DNA of 64,000 bases. Source: Acidimicrobiia bacterium. Lineage in GTDB: Bacteria > Actinomycetota > Acidimicrobiia > Spongiisociales > UBA5794. The stretch's first letter is position 1. Every line of letters begins with the position of its first letter. The notes below the pieces were generated by a model. The model was given only the letters and a program-made list of their open reading frames with translations, made no database searches and was not told where the DNA came from. A program made the position numbers and the translations under genes. This document shows positions 1-7,807 of the stretch, one piece after another. The stretch spans positions 156,861 to 220,860 of the forward strand of contig JALSQW010000023.1 of the NCBI GenBank assembly GCA_026985095.1. The letters are read 5' to 3'.

Positions 1-408
1 CCTGGGCTCGACCTCGTCGTCGTCGATTACCTCCAGCTCATGCACGGAAGCGGCGGAGAGAACCGACAGCAAGAGATCGCACTCATCTCCCGATCGCTCA
101 AGAACCTGGCCAGGGAGCTCGACGTTCCGGTCATCGCGCTGTCCCAGCTCAACCGCGCGGTCGAGGCCCGCGAGGACAAGCGCCCTCGCCTCGGCGATCT
201 GCGCGAGTCCGGTGCCGTCGAGCAGGACTCCGACGTCGTGATGTTCATCTACCGGGACGAGTACTACTACCCGGAGAAGGTCGAGTCGAAGGGCATCGCC
301 GAGGTCGTCGTCGCCAAGCACCGGCAAGGTGCGGTCGGGAAGGTCGAGATGACCTTCCTGCCCGAGTTCACGCTCTTCGCCGACATGGGCAGGGACGTTC
401 CCGTCTGA
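1..408 (+). CDS. dnaB: Replicative DNA helicase DnaB, C-terminal part
   Basis: The reading frame is open from the first base, so the gene enters from outside the window and only the last 135 residues are seen. They belong to the RecA-like motor domain of the hexameric helicase that unwinds DNA at the replication fork. VVVDYLQLM is the Walker B region (motif H2), [10 protein letters not shown] with the following RESGAVEQD is motif H3, and [16 protein letters not shown] is motif H4 with the arginine finger area. The C-terminus is at the usual place for the family and no intein is present in the visible part. The next gene is convergent. Function is certain; the N-terminal domain cannot be assessed. 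Confidence 0.96.
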   Translation, partial: PGLDLVVVDYLQLMHGSGGENRQQEIALISRSLKNLARELDVPVIALSQLNRAVEAREDKRPRLGDLRESGAVEQDSDVVMFIYRDEYYYPEKVESKGIAEVVVAKHRQGAVGKVEMTFLPEFTLFADMGRDVPV

Positions 409-474
409 CGGCGCAGATCCACACCCGACGGTCTGTTCCCACACCTGGTCGGCGTCGACGCGGCGTGACGGCCG

Positions 475-1755
475 TCACTCGATGCAGGCGCCCTCGGCGC
501 CGCGGCGCGGGTCCCGCAGCCGCAGCGACACGATCGTCGAAACGGCCATCATCCCGACCGCGAGCGCGAACACGGCCCGCAGATCGACGAGCGTCCCGGC
601 GGCTCCGATCGCCAAAGGCACCACGGCGATCGGCGCCAGCAGCGTGTTCTGGAGGGCCACGCACGTCGGTCGCAGCTCCTCGGACGCCATCTCGAGGATG
701 AAGTTGACGTAGCCGAGCCTGACTCCGCTCATCGCTGCCCCGACCAGGGCGAAGGTGGCGAACAAGGCGTTCACGTCGATCGGGGCCAGGAGCGCCGCAG
801 CGGGAGCGGCCAGCGCCGCCACCGACGTGCCGACGATCGCGGTCTTGTTGCCGAGCCGGTCGCCGAGCCAACCCCACAACAGGTTCGATCCGGCCGCTCC
901 GGCCATCTGCGCCGCCAGGTACCCGCCGATGGCGGCGCCGCCGACGCCCAGGTCCCGGAGGGCGTACACGACGAAGAACGGCGCGATGGCGACCACCGAT
1001 TCGGTGGCGCCGCGGCTGATGAGGAGCCGGCGGAAGTTGGCGTTGATCCTCGTCAGGTGCACCGATCGTTCGAGCAGCGCCCGTAGGCTCGGCGATCGCC
1101 GTGTGGTCCGCGACGGTGGTTCCTCGATGAGGGCGAACCCCACGAACGCCACCAGCAGGGTGAGCGCCGCCAGTCCGAAGATGACGGCGTAGTTGCCCGG
1201 GTACGGGAACCGGGCCGGATCGCCGAGGATCCGTGCGACGATCCCGCCGGCGCCGATGGCGAGGGTGAAGCCGAGGAGCTGACGCCATCCCACGAACCGT
1301 CCGCGCCGCCGCGTCGGGATCGCCTTGGCGAACACGTCGGCGTAGATGACCGTTCCCATGCCCCCGGCGATCGAGAAGGCTCCGAACAGCGACAGCAGCA
1401 CGATCAGCACGAGCGCGGGCCGGTCGGCCGCCAGCCACGACGTCAAGACGGCGATCGCCGCCCAGGAGATCCAGCGGAACGTGATGATGGCCAGCAACCA
1501 CGGCTTCTTCCGCGGTCGATCCTCGATCAGGTAGGCCGTGAACAGTTGGGGCAGGATCTGGCCGACTCGCTGAGCGGCGGCGAGGATCCCCACCGCGACC
1601 GACGATGCCGTCAGCGTCGAGACGAACGCCGGGAGGACCGTGTTGACCGAAGAGAAGGCGTTCGACGCCTGGAAGAAGACGCCGTGGACGAGACCGGCCA
1701 GGAAGTTGCGTCGGTACTCCGACGGCGGGATCCCCTCGTAGAGGTCATCGTCCAT
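475..1755 (-). CDS. MFS transporter
   Basis: A 426-residue integral membrane protein with about 12 hydrophobic segments in two halves separated by a charged loop near residues 205-225, as in the major facilitator superfamily. The loop GDRLGNK in the second half resembles the MFS motif A. The start at MDDDLYEG was chosen over an upstream ATG because a TAGCCT box lies 8 nt before it, the leaderless pattern common here. Substrate is unknown; there is no linked enzyme to suggest one. It is convergent with dnaB and divergent from the DUF202 pair. Confidence 0.85.
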   Translation of the reverse strand: MDDDLYEGIPPSEYRRNFLAGLVHGVFFQASNAFSSVNTVLPAFVSTLTASSVAVGILAAAQRVGQILPQLFTAYLIEDRPRKKPWLLAIITFRWISWAAIAVLTSWLAADRPALVLIVLLSLFGAFSIAGGMGTVIYADVFAKAIPTRRRGRFVGWRQLLGFTLAIGAGGIVARILGDPARFPYPGNYAVIFGLAALTLLVAFVGFALIEEPPSRTTRRSPSLRALLERSVHLTRINANFRRLLISRGATESVVAIAPFFVVYALRDLGVGGAAIGGYLAAQMAGAAGSNLLWGWLGDRLGNKTAIVGTSVAALAAPAAALLAPIDVNALFATFALVGAAMSGVRLGYVNFILEMASEELRPTCVALQNTLLAPIAVVPLAIGAAGTLVDLRAVFALAVGMMAVSTIVSLRLRDPRRGAEGACIE

Positions 1756-1849
1756 GGAGCGCAAGGCTATCGACCCATCACCCCGGCCTCGCAATCGCGG
1801 CGAGCATCGCCCCCTCCAGCTAGCCTGTCCGCCATCGAGGAGGCCGTGG

Positions 1850-2248
1850 ATGCGCCAGGACGGTTCGAGGATCCCCAGTGGTCGTTGGTCGGATTGGATC
1901 GTTCCTGCCGACCCACGGAAGGTCGGACGCGACCCCGACTACCGGTTCTCGCTCGCCAACGAGCGGACCTTCCTCGCCTGGATCCGCACCTCGTTGGCGT
2001 TGACCGCCGGCGGGCTCGGCACCGTCAAGCTCCTGAGACCGTTCCCCGGACGAGAGCTGCTCGGCGTGTTGCTGCTCGTGCTCGCTCTGGCCGTCTCGGC
2101 CACGAGCTACCGCCGGTGGGCCCGCAACGAAGAGGCGATCCGAACCGATCGGCCGTTGCCGCCGTCGCGGTTGCCCATGCTCCTGGCAGTGGGGGCCGGC
2201 GTGGTGGGGTTGGTCGCGGTGGTCATCGTCGTCCTCTTCCCGCAATGA
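1850..2248 (+). CDS. DUF202 family membrane protein (YidH-like)
   Basis: A 132-residue protein with the DUF202 signature ANERTFLAWIRTSLAL near residues 35-50, followed by three predicted membrane helices. Members are small inner-membrane proteins of unknown function, often encoded in pairs, as here. The ORF track extends further upstream, but the ATG at 1850 has a good GAGGAGG ribosome binding site 6-12 nt before it. Its stop overlaps the start of the next DUF202 gene by 4 bp, so the two are probably translated together and may form one complex. Confidence 0.8.
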   Translation: MRQDGSRIPSGRWSDWIVPADPRKVGRDPDYRFSLANERTFLAWIRTSLALTAGGLGTVKLLRPFPGRELLGVLLLVLALAVSATSYRRWARNEEAIRTDRPLPPSRLPMLLAVGAGVVGLVAVVIVVLFPQ

Positions 2249-2589
2249 GCGGTGGCGCCTGGCCCGACGAGCTGTTCGACCCGGGGCTCCAGCAGGAACG
2301 TACGGCCCTGGCATGGGATCGGACCGCCGTGGCGATCCTGGTCGCTGCATCGGTCATGCTGCGTGACGCCATCGTCAACGGTCTGGTGGCGTTCATCGGG
2401 GTCGCTGCGGCGTTCATCGCCGTGGGCGCCGCGGTCCTGGTCGTCGCCTACCTGCGCTACGGTGCTCTCCACGTGATCCTGCGACGAGCGGGCACGGTCG
2501 CCGAGCCGATCCTCGTGCGGGTGGTGGGTACCGCCACGGTGGTCTTCAACGGCCTGGCTCTGGGGCTGGTCGGGTGGGAGATGCTCTGA
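2245..2589 (+). CDS. DUF202 family membrane protein, second copy
   Basis: A 114-residue protein starting at the ATG inside the ATGA overlap with the upstream DUF202 gene. It carries a variant of the family motif, QQERTALAWDRTAVA, near residues 16-30, then three hydrophobic helices. The ORF track merges it into a longer frame, but the coupling and the motif position set the start. It is shorter and more divergent than its neighbour. Function is unknown; the pair is followed by a strong hairpin that probably ends the transcript. Confidence 0.78.
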   Translation: MSGGAWPDELFDPGLQQERTALAWDRTAVAILVAASVMLRDAIVNGLVAFIGVAAAFIAVGAAVLVVAYLRYGALHVILRRAGTVAEPILVRVVGTATVVFNGLALGLVGWEML

Positions 2590-2610
2590 GCACGTTCGTC
2601 CCGAACGAAG

Positions 2611-2636
2611 GCAGCGGCCCCATGCGGGGCCGCTGC
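2611..2636 (+). terminator. Hairpin terminator after the DUF202 pair
   Basis: GCAGCGGCCCC pairs perfectly with GGGGCCGCTGC across a 4-nt loop, 22 bp after the stop codon. There is no clear T-tract, as is usual in high-GC actinobacteria. The remaining bases to 2842 hold no gene that I can see. Confidence 0.7.
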
Positions 2637-2842
2637 TTCGGATCCCGGGCAGCCGCTCTGAGGAGGAGTCTCGGAGGGAAGGGGACCTCCGTGTGTTCCG
2701 GTGGAGTTGGAATACACCGCCCAGGTTGTCTGCAGTACATATCGGCAGGTCCGGCGCGAACTTGCGGACCATTCCCACCGATCGCGGGGGAACTAGTGCC
2801 GTCGCCTCGGCCTCGAGCTTCCCCGGCCGGTACGATCGGGCG

Positions 2843-3733
2843 ATGCCGGATCCCTCGATGTCACCTGCCGGACGGCCCGTGGCCGCCGTCGTGGCGCTCG
2901 CCCTGCTCGGGATCGCCCTCGGAGCGTTGCCGCTGCTCATCCGAGGAGACGTGCCGGCGACCCACCTCGTCGCGACCCGCGTCACCCTGGGCGCAGCGGT
3001 CCTCCTTCCCGCCCTGTGGCTGACCGGCGGTCCGGTCGTGCCCCGATCGGGACTCGGTCGTCTCTTCGTCCTGGCGGTCGTCCTGACGCTCCACTGGCTG
3101 ACGTTCTTCCTGGCGATCAAGCTGACGACGGTGGCGGTGGCGCTCGCCGCCGTGTACCTCGGGCCGGTCGCTGCTGCCGCCCTGTCGGGGCCGCTGCTGG
3201 GCGAGACCGTTGGACGCAAAGCGGTCGGCGGGTTGGTGCTGGCGCTGGTCGGTACGTTGCTGGTGGTGCGACCCGGGGGTGGGATGACCGCGGCAGGCCT
3301 CGCCGCCGGGGCCGCCTCGGGGGCGCTGTTCGCCGCGTTCATGATCGTCGGCAAGCCGGTCGCCGACCGACTCGGCGGTCTCGTCGTCGCCACCTGGGAG
3401 CTGGTCTTCGCCTCCATCTTGTTGGCCCCGTTCACCGTGCAGGCCATCCGGGTCTCCAGCGACGCATGGCCGCGGTTCCTCCTGCTCGGCGCCGTCTTCA
3501 CCGGCGTGGCTGGTGTCGTGTACTGGTCGTCGATGCGGCGGCTGCCCGTCGCCGTCGTCGCGGTCATCATGTACCTCGAACCGGCGTCGGCGGTGGTCTG
3601 GGCGGCGGGGGTGTTGGGAGAGATGCCCGATACGCCCGGATGGATCGGCGTGGCCCTCGTCATCGTCGGCGGTGTCCTCGCCTCGATGGAGACGTCCGAG
3701 GAGGTGGTGGTCGGTGCCTCGACCGCTCTTTGA
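2843..3733 (+). CDS. EamA/DMT family transporter
   Basis: A 296-residue protein with ten hydrophobic segments arranged as two EamA repeats, the drug/metabolite transporter fold (YddG, RhaT relatives), likely exporting a small metabolite. Typical features are the GE motif in LLGETVGRKAVGG (end of repeat 1) and YLEPASAVVWA in repeat 2. The start at ATG 2843 is preceded by TACGAT only 6 nt upstream, suggesting a leaderless mRNA. Its 3' end overlaps the following ABC ATPase by 20 bp, so the two are co-transcribed. Substrate is unknown. Confidence 0.85.
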   Translation: MPDPSMSPAGRPVAAVVALALLGIALGALPLLIRGDVPATHLVATRVTLGAAVLLPALWLTGGPVVPRSGLGRLFVLAVVLTLHWLTFFLAIKLTTVAVALAAVYLGPVAAAALSGPLLGETVGRKAVGGLVLALVGTLLVVRPGGGMTAAGLAAGAASGALFAAFMIVGKPVADRLGGLVVATWELVFASILLAPFTVQAIRVSSDAWPRFLLLGAVFTGVAGVVYWSSMRRLPVAVVAVIMYLEPASAVVWAAGVLGEMPDTPGWIGVALVIVGGVLASMETSEEVVVGASTAL

Positions 3734-4808
3734 GGTCAAGGACCTTCGCATCGAGGTGCACGACCCGAACGAGGCGGTGAGGGCGGCACGGCGGGGAGAT
3801 GCCGGCGAAGGATGGTCCGTCGGCATCCCCGGGCTGTCGTTCGCGGTGGCCGAAGGGGAGGTCCTCGGCATCGTCGGCGAGTCGGGCGCCGGGAAGTCCC
3901 TGGCCTTGCTCGGCGCCTTCGGCCTGCTTCCCGCCGGGACCCGGGCGGCGGGTGGCACGATCACCTTCGATGGGGCGGTGTTCCGACCCGCCGAGGTCCC
4001 GTCGGGTCGCCGGCGCGACGGCAAGCGAAGAGCCGCGAGGCGACGGATGATCGCCGGGACCGTCGCCGCGGACGTGGACGACGAGTGGGCGCGGAGGGTC
4101 GGTCTGGAGGTGGGGTTCCTCTTCCAGAACCCCATCGCCGCGTGGAACCCGCTCGAGACGATCGGCCCACAGGCGGGCGAGGCGCTCGACGTGCACACGG
4201 ATCTCGACGACGCCGAGATCCAGCGGCGTGTGGTCGACGCGCTCGGTGACGTCCAGCTCCCCCGGTCGGGCCGGCTCCTCGGGGCGTTCCGGCATCAGAT
4301 GAGCCGCGGGCAAGGACAGCGGGCGATGCTGGCGGCGGCGTTAACGAAGTCGCCGCGCTTGCTGATCGCCGACGAGCCGCTGAGCGGGCTCGATCCGTCC
4401 GTGGCCGCCGCCATCTTGGATCTGATCCGCGACCTGCAACGCCGGCGGGGCATGGCGATGGTGATGGTGACCCACGACCTGGGGGCGATCGCCAGGGTCG
4501 CCGATCGGGTCGCCGTGATGTACGCCGGCCGGATCGTGGAGGAGGGACCGGCGTCGCGGGTCTTCCATCAGCCGCAGCATCCGTACACGGCCGGTCTGTT
4601 GGCCTCCGTGCCCGGTCTCGACCGTCGTCTGGTGCCCATCCCCGGCGAGGCACCCCGGCTGGGGCAGATCGCCAGGGGGTGCCCCTTCGCCCCCCGGTGC
4701 GGTTTTGCCGAGGCGGCATGCTTACGGGCCGAGCCGGTCCTCGAGCCCATCGGCTACTCGAAGGCGGCGTGCCATCGGATGTTCCACCTCGATCTCGAGG
4801 GGATCTGA
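3714..4808 (+). CDS. Oligopeptide/nickel-type ABC transporter ATP-binding protein (DppD/OppD-like), orphan
   Basis: A 364-residue ABC ATPase. Walker A is GESGAGKS, the Q-loop sits in FLFQNPIAAWNP, a modified signature is MSRGQGQR, Walker B is LLIADEPLSGLD and the switch His is in MVTHDL. The C-terminus has the oligopeptide-type extension HPYTAGLLASVPGLD plus the cysteine motif CPFAPRC, diagnostic of DppD/OppD/NikD. The GTG at 3714 is in frame and has GAGGAGG a few bases before it, inside the end of the EamA gene. There is no permease, binding protein or second ATPase nearby, so its partners must be elsewhere, or it has another role. Signature MSRGQG instead of LSGGQ is odd. Confidence 0.85.
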   Translation: MPRPLFEVKDLRIEVHDPNEAVRAARRGDAGEGWSVGIPGLSFAVAEGEVLGIVGESGAGKSLALLGAFGLLPAGTRAAGGTITFDGAVFRPAEVPSGRRRDGKRRAARRRMIAGTVAADVDDEWARRVGLEVGFLFQNPIAAWNPLETIGPQAGEALDVHTDLDDAEIQRRVVDALGDVQLPRSGRLLGAFRHQMSRGQGQRAMLAAALTKSPRLLIADEPLSGLDPSVAAAILDLIRDLQRRRGMAMVMVTHDLGAIARVADRVAVMYAGRIVEEGPASRVFHQPQHPYTAGLLASVPGLDRRLVPIPGEAPRLGQIARGCPFAPRCGFAEAACLRAEPVLEPIGYSKAACHRMFHLDLEGI

Positions 4809-4823
4809 TCGCTTCGGCCGACG

Positions 4824-5390
4824 TCAGGCGCCGAAGTCGCGGTGGACCCGTGAGGGCGTCGGGCCCGACTGGCCCTGGTACTTCGAGCCGGCCTCCGGCG
4901 AGCCGTAAGGATGATCGGCCGGCGTCGAGAGCTGATAGAAGCTGATCTGGCCGATCTTCATGCCCGGGTAGATGGCGATCGGGAGGTTCGCGACGTTCGA
5001 CAGCTCGAGGGTCACCTGGCCGCGGAATCCTGGGTCGATGAACCCTGCGGTCGAGTGGATGAGCAGCCCGAGGCGTCCCAACGACGACTTGCCTTCCAGC
5101 CGGGCGACGACGTCGTCGGCGAGGCCGACGGTCTCGAGGGTGGAGCCCAGCACGAACTCCCCGGGGTGGAGGATGAACGGCTGGGTCTCGGTGGCCTCGA
5201 CGGCCGCGGTCAGATCCTCTTGTGGGGCCTTGGGGTCGATCACCGCATAGCGGTGGTTCTCGAAGACCCGGAAGGTTCGATCGCAGCGTACGTCGACGCT
5301 CGACGGCTGAACGAGACGGGCGTCATACGGATCGATCTCGATGCGCCCGTCGGCGATCGCCTTCCTGATGGTCCGATCCGAGAAGATCAT
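4824..5390 (-). CDS. dcd: dCTP deaminase
   Basis: A 188-residue nucleotide-metabolism enzyme that deaminates dCTP to dUTP for thymidylate synthesis. The core [20 protein letters not shown] with the following LELSN (catalytic Glu region) is diagnostic. The SSLGRLG form also occurs in bifunctional dCTP deaminase/dUTPases such as the Mycobacterium tuberculosis enzyme, so direct conversion to dUMP is possible but unproven. The ORF track extends it into the tandem repeat array; I chose [11 protein letters not shown], the family's usual beginning. It lies downstream of tRNA-Gly and the repeat array on the same strand. Confidence 0.95.
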   Translation of the reverse strand: MIFSDRTIRKAIADGRIEIDPYDARLVQPSSVDVRCDRTFRVFENHRYAVIDPKAPQEDLTAAVEATETQPFILHPGEFVLGSTLETVGLADDVVARLEGKSSLGRLGLLIHSTAGFIDPGFRGQVTLELSNVANLPIAIYPGMKIGQISFYQLSTPADHPYGSPEAGSKYQGQSGPTPSRVHRDFGA

Positions 5391-5447
5391 GCCGAGCGAT
5401 GGTAGCGGGCGAAGACCAGCCCGTTCCCGCGGCACCCGGGCGTCCCG

Positions 5448-5626
5448 AACCCTGGGTTGGCCACACCCCTGGAGGGGGTCGTGGAACCCTGGGTTGGCGG
5501 CACCCCTGGAGGGGGTTGTGGAACCCTGGGTTGGCGGCACCCCTGGAGGGGGTTGTGGAACCCTGGGTTGGCGGCACCCCTGGAGGGGGTTGTGGAACCC
5601 TGGGTTGGCGGCACCCCTGGAGGGGA
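5448..5626. repeat. 37-bp tandem repeat array 1 (five units)
   Basis: Five copies starting at 5448, 5485, 5522, 5559 and 5596, an exact 37-bp period. Each unit contains two short palindromes: AACCCTGGGTT and CCCCTGGAGGGG. The first unit differs slightly; the internal ones are almost identical and the last is cut off by the tRNA 3' end. Array 2 at the other end of the window has the same period, the same first palindrome and a changed second one. The array sits between tRNA-Gly and dcd; the frames crossing it are low-complexity shadows. Confidence 0.95.
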
Positions 5627-5700
5627 TGGAGCGGGTGAGGGGAATCGAACCCCCGTATTCAGCTTGGGAAGCTGATGTTCTGCCATTGAACTACACCCGC
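5627..5700 (-). tRNA. tRNA-Gly (anticodon CCC)
   Basis: On the minus strand the 7-bp acceptor stem GCGGGTG pairs with CACCCGC, the T-arm contains GGTTCGATTCC, and the anticodon stem-loop is TCAGC-TTCCCAA-GCTGA, giving anticodon CCC. The encoded 3' end is TCCA, so the CCA tail is in the genome. It reads GGG glycine codons. The repeat array begins directly after its 3' end. Confidence 0.96.
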
Positions 5701-5737
5701 GGGCAGGCAGGAGTGTACCTCGCCGTGGCGCCGTCGG

Positions 5738-5959
5738 TCAGGTGAGAAGGCTGGCGGCACCCCACGCCGTGATGATGAGACCCACCGACAGCAGCCACCA
5801 CGCCCGCGCCGGGCGGAACTCGCCTTCGGCCTTCTCCGGAGCCCGACCTCGGCGGTGCTGGATGATCGCCCAGCCGTTGCCGAGCACCATCGCCAGACCC
5901 ACCGCTCCGATCAGCTGAGCCAGCAGATCATCCAGTCCGAGGAGGTCCACCACGTCCAT
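5738..5959 (-). CDS. Small two-helix membrane protein, unknown
   Basis: A 73-residue protein with two hydrophobic segments (about residues 13-32 and 54-71) separated by a basic loop, QHRRGRAPEKAEGEFRPARAW. No family recognised. The start at 5959 is preceded by TACGGT 7 nt upstream, consistent with leaderless transcription; the longer frame in the ORF track is antisense to the next gene. It is divergent from the membrane protein at 6039. Confidence 0.6.
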   Translation of the reverse strand: MDVVDLLGLDDLLAQLIGAVGLAMVLGNGWAIIQHRRGRAPEKAEGEFRPARAWWLLSVGLIITAWGAASLLT

Positions 5960-6038
5960 GGCGGCAACCGTAGCTCCGACCGGGCGACGACGACAGCCGA
6001 GCCCCTTGCCGACCATCCCCGATACGCTCCCGCGTCCC

Positions 6039-6920
6039 ATGGACACCACCTCGACCTCCCGACCGCGTACCGTCATCCGGTTCCTCGCCCTGTGGGTCTT
6101 CGGCCTCGCCACGACACTGCTGCTCGGTGGACTCTGGGGGCGCCAGGTCGCCGGTGATCGGGCGGCCTTGGAGGCGTCGGTCCGGGCCGGCATGGTCGCC
6201 GACGTCGTCGGCGACCGGATCGGGGGGTGGCTCGCCGACGGGATCGCTGTCGCCGCGGACCTCCCCGTTCCCGAGGTGGCCGACGCCGTCGATGCCGTCA
6301 CGGCGTCCCCCGAGACCGAACGGGCCATGGCAGCCCTCACCGACCAGGTCGTCGCCGCGCTCCTCGCCCCACCCGGATCGGCGCCGGTGATCGACCTGGC
6401 ATCGGCGCTGGAGCCGACGGTCCCGGTGCTCGCCGCCGAGCTGGCGGAGCGAGGGATCCCCGCGGACGAAGCGACGATCCGTGCCGCCCTCGGAGCCCTC
6501 GACCCGATCGTCCTGGGCGCCGGCGATCTCGTGGGTCTCGCCGGTGTAGCCCGAGAGGCACGCACCTTCCTCACCTGGGTCGTGGTCGTCGCCTTCGCCA
6601 TCCAGGTCGCCGCCGGCGGTGCCGTCCTCGGCGTCTCGACCGACCGTCGCGACGCCGCACGCACCCTGGCGGTCCGTCTCGGGATGTCGGCGGTCAGCTA
6701 CGCCGTCCTGTTCCGTGTCGGGAGCTGGGCCCTCGACCCGCAGCGGGGACGCGCGCCGGTCGTCGCGGGCGGGTCGGTGCTCCTCGGCAGCGACCTCTGG
6801 GTGTTCGCCGCCGTCGGCGGCATCGCGTGCGCAGCGGCGCTCATCGCTGCCCGAACGAGCGGCCGATCCGACGAGGGTGCGGGCGCCCACGAGGACACCG
6901 AGGAGCTGGTCGCGGTCTGA
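6039..6920 (+). CDS. Membrane protein, unknown
   Basis: A 293-residue protein with one N-terminal membrane helix (about residues 13-35), a soluble region of about 140 residues rich in Ala, Asp and Val, and three C-terminal helices. The layout suggests a sensor-like or scaffold protein with an extracytoplasmic domain, but no catalytic motif or family is recognisable. A TACGCT box lies 10 nt before the ATG. It ends 17 bp before the PhzF-like gene, which has its own -10-like box, so co-transcription is possible but not required. Confidence 0.6.
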   Translation: MDTTSTSRPRTVIRFLALWVFGLATTLLLGGLWGRQVAGDRAALEASVRAGMVADVVGDRIGGWLADGIAVAADLPVPEVADAVDAVTASPETERAMAALTDQVVAALLAPPGSAPVIDLASALEPTVPVLAAELAERGIPADEATIRAALGALDPIVLGAGDLVGLAGVAREARTFLTWVVVVAFAIQVAAGGAVLGVSTDRRDAARTLAVRLGMSAVSYAVLFRVGSWALDPQRGRAPVVAGGSVLLGSDLWVFAAVGGIACAAALIAARTSGRSDEGAGAHEDTEELVAV

Positions 6921-6937
6921 CGCGGTACGCTCAGGCG

Positions 6938-7738
6938 ATGCCGCGTCCCTGTCAGGTCGTACGGGTCTTCACCATCGGAGACTCCGGTGGCAACCATCTC
7001 GGCGTGATCAACGACCGGTCCGGTCTCGACGACCACGCCATGGCGACCATCGCCGCCGAGCTCGGGTTCAGCGAGACGGTCTTCGTCGACTGGTTCGACG
7101 GTCCGCCCACCGTCCGCATCTTCACTCCCGAACTCGAGCTCCCCTTCGCCGGGCATCCGCTCGTTGGAGCCGCCTGGGTCCTGGCGCGGCTCGGTCCCGC
7201 CGCCGCCGCGGGCACGCTTCGCTGCCGCGCCGGGGACGTGCGCTACCGCAGCGACGGGGACGTCATCTGGATCGACGCCGGTGAGCTCCCCGCGGCCGTG
7301 ACCGCAGCCGCCGACGCGGGCGCGGACGCCGCCGCGGCCAGGATCGCGCCTCCCCAGCGGGCCTGGAAGGTCACCATGCCCAGGGACTACCTGATCTTCG
7401 TCTACGACAGCGACCGAGACGTCACGACCGCTTTCCCGTACGCCCCCGCCCTCGCCGACCGGTTCGGGCTGGTGCTCGTCCACTTCCGCGCCGACACCGA
7501 CGCCCACGTGCGGTTCTTCGCGCCGTCTGCCGGGGTGTACGAGGATCCGGCCACCGGCAGCGCGGCGGTGGCGCTCGCCCACGCCCTTCGACACGAGGGG
7601 AAGGCGTCGGGTCGCCTCACGATCGCCCAGGGAGCGGAGATGGGCCGGCCCTCCCGGATCGAGCTGTCCTGGACTCCCGACCGGATCGAGATCGGAGGGA
7701 CCGTCGCTCGCGACGGTGTGCAGATCGTCGAGCGATGA
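6938..7738 (+). CDS. PhzF family isomerase/epimerase-like protein
   Basis: A 266-residue member of the PhzF (diaminopimelate-epimerase fold) family. Conserved elements are GFSETVFV with the catalytic Glu near residue 46, FAGHPLVGAAW, and EDPATGSAAVALAHAL close to the C-terminus. PhzF itself isomerises a phenazine precursor, but most chromosomal homologues have unknown substrates, and no phenazine genes are present here. The ATG at 6938 follows TACGCT by 6 nt; the longer frame in the track is not needed. Confidence 0.85.
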   Translation: MPRPCQVVRVFTIGDSGGNHLGVINDRSGLDDHAMATIAAELGFSETVFVDWFDGPPTVRIFTPELELPFAGHPLVGAAWVLARLGPAAAAGTLRCRAGDVRYRSDGDVIWIDAGELPAAVTAAADAGADAAAARIAPPQRAWKVTMPRDYLIFVYDSDRDVTTAFPYAPALADRFGLVLVHFRADTDAHVRFFAPSAGVYEDPATGSAAVALAHALRHEGKASGRLTIAQGAEMGRPSRIELSWTPDRIEIGGTVARDGVQIVER

Positions 7739-7807
7739 CCGCCGTACGGGCCGAGGTCCGACCCGATACAATCGGCCCCAGCGGACCAGGCAGGAGGACC
7801 CCAGCCC

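Noticed and set aside
5448-5626. CRISPR array
   Set aside because: The 37-bp period is continuous repeat with no unique spacers and no cas genes; same for 63811-63971.
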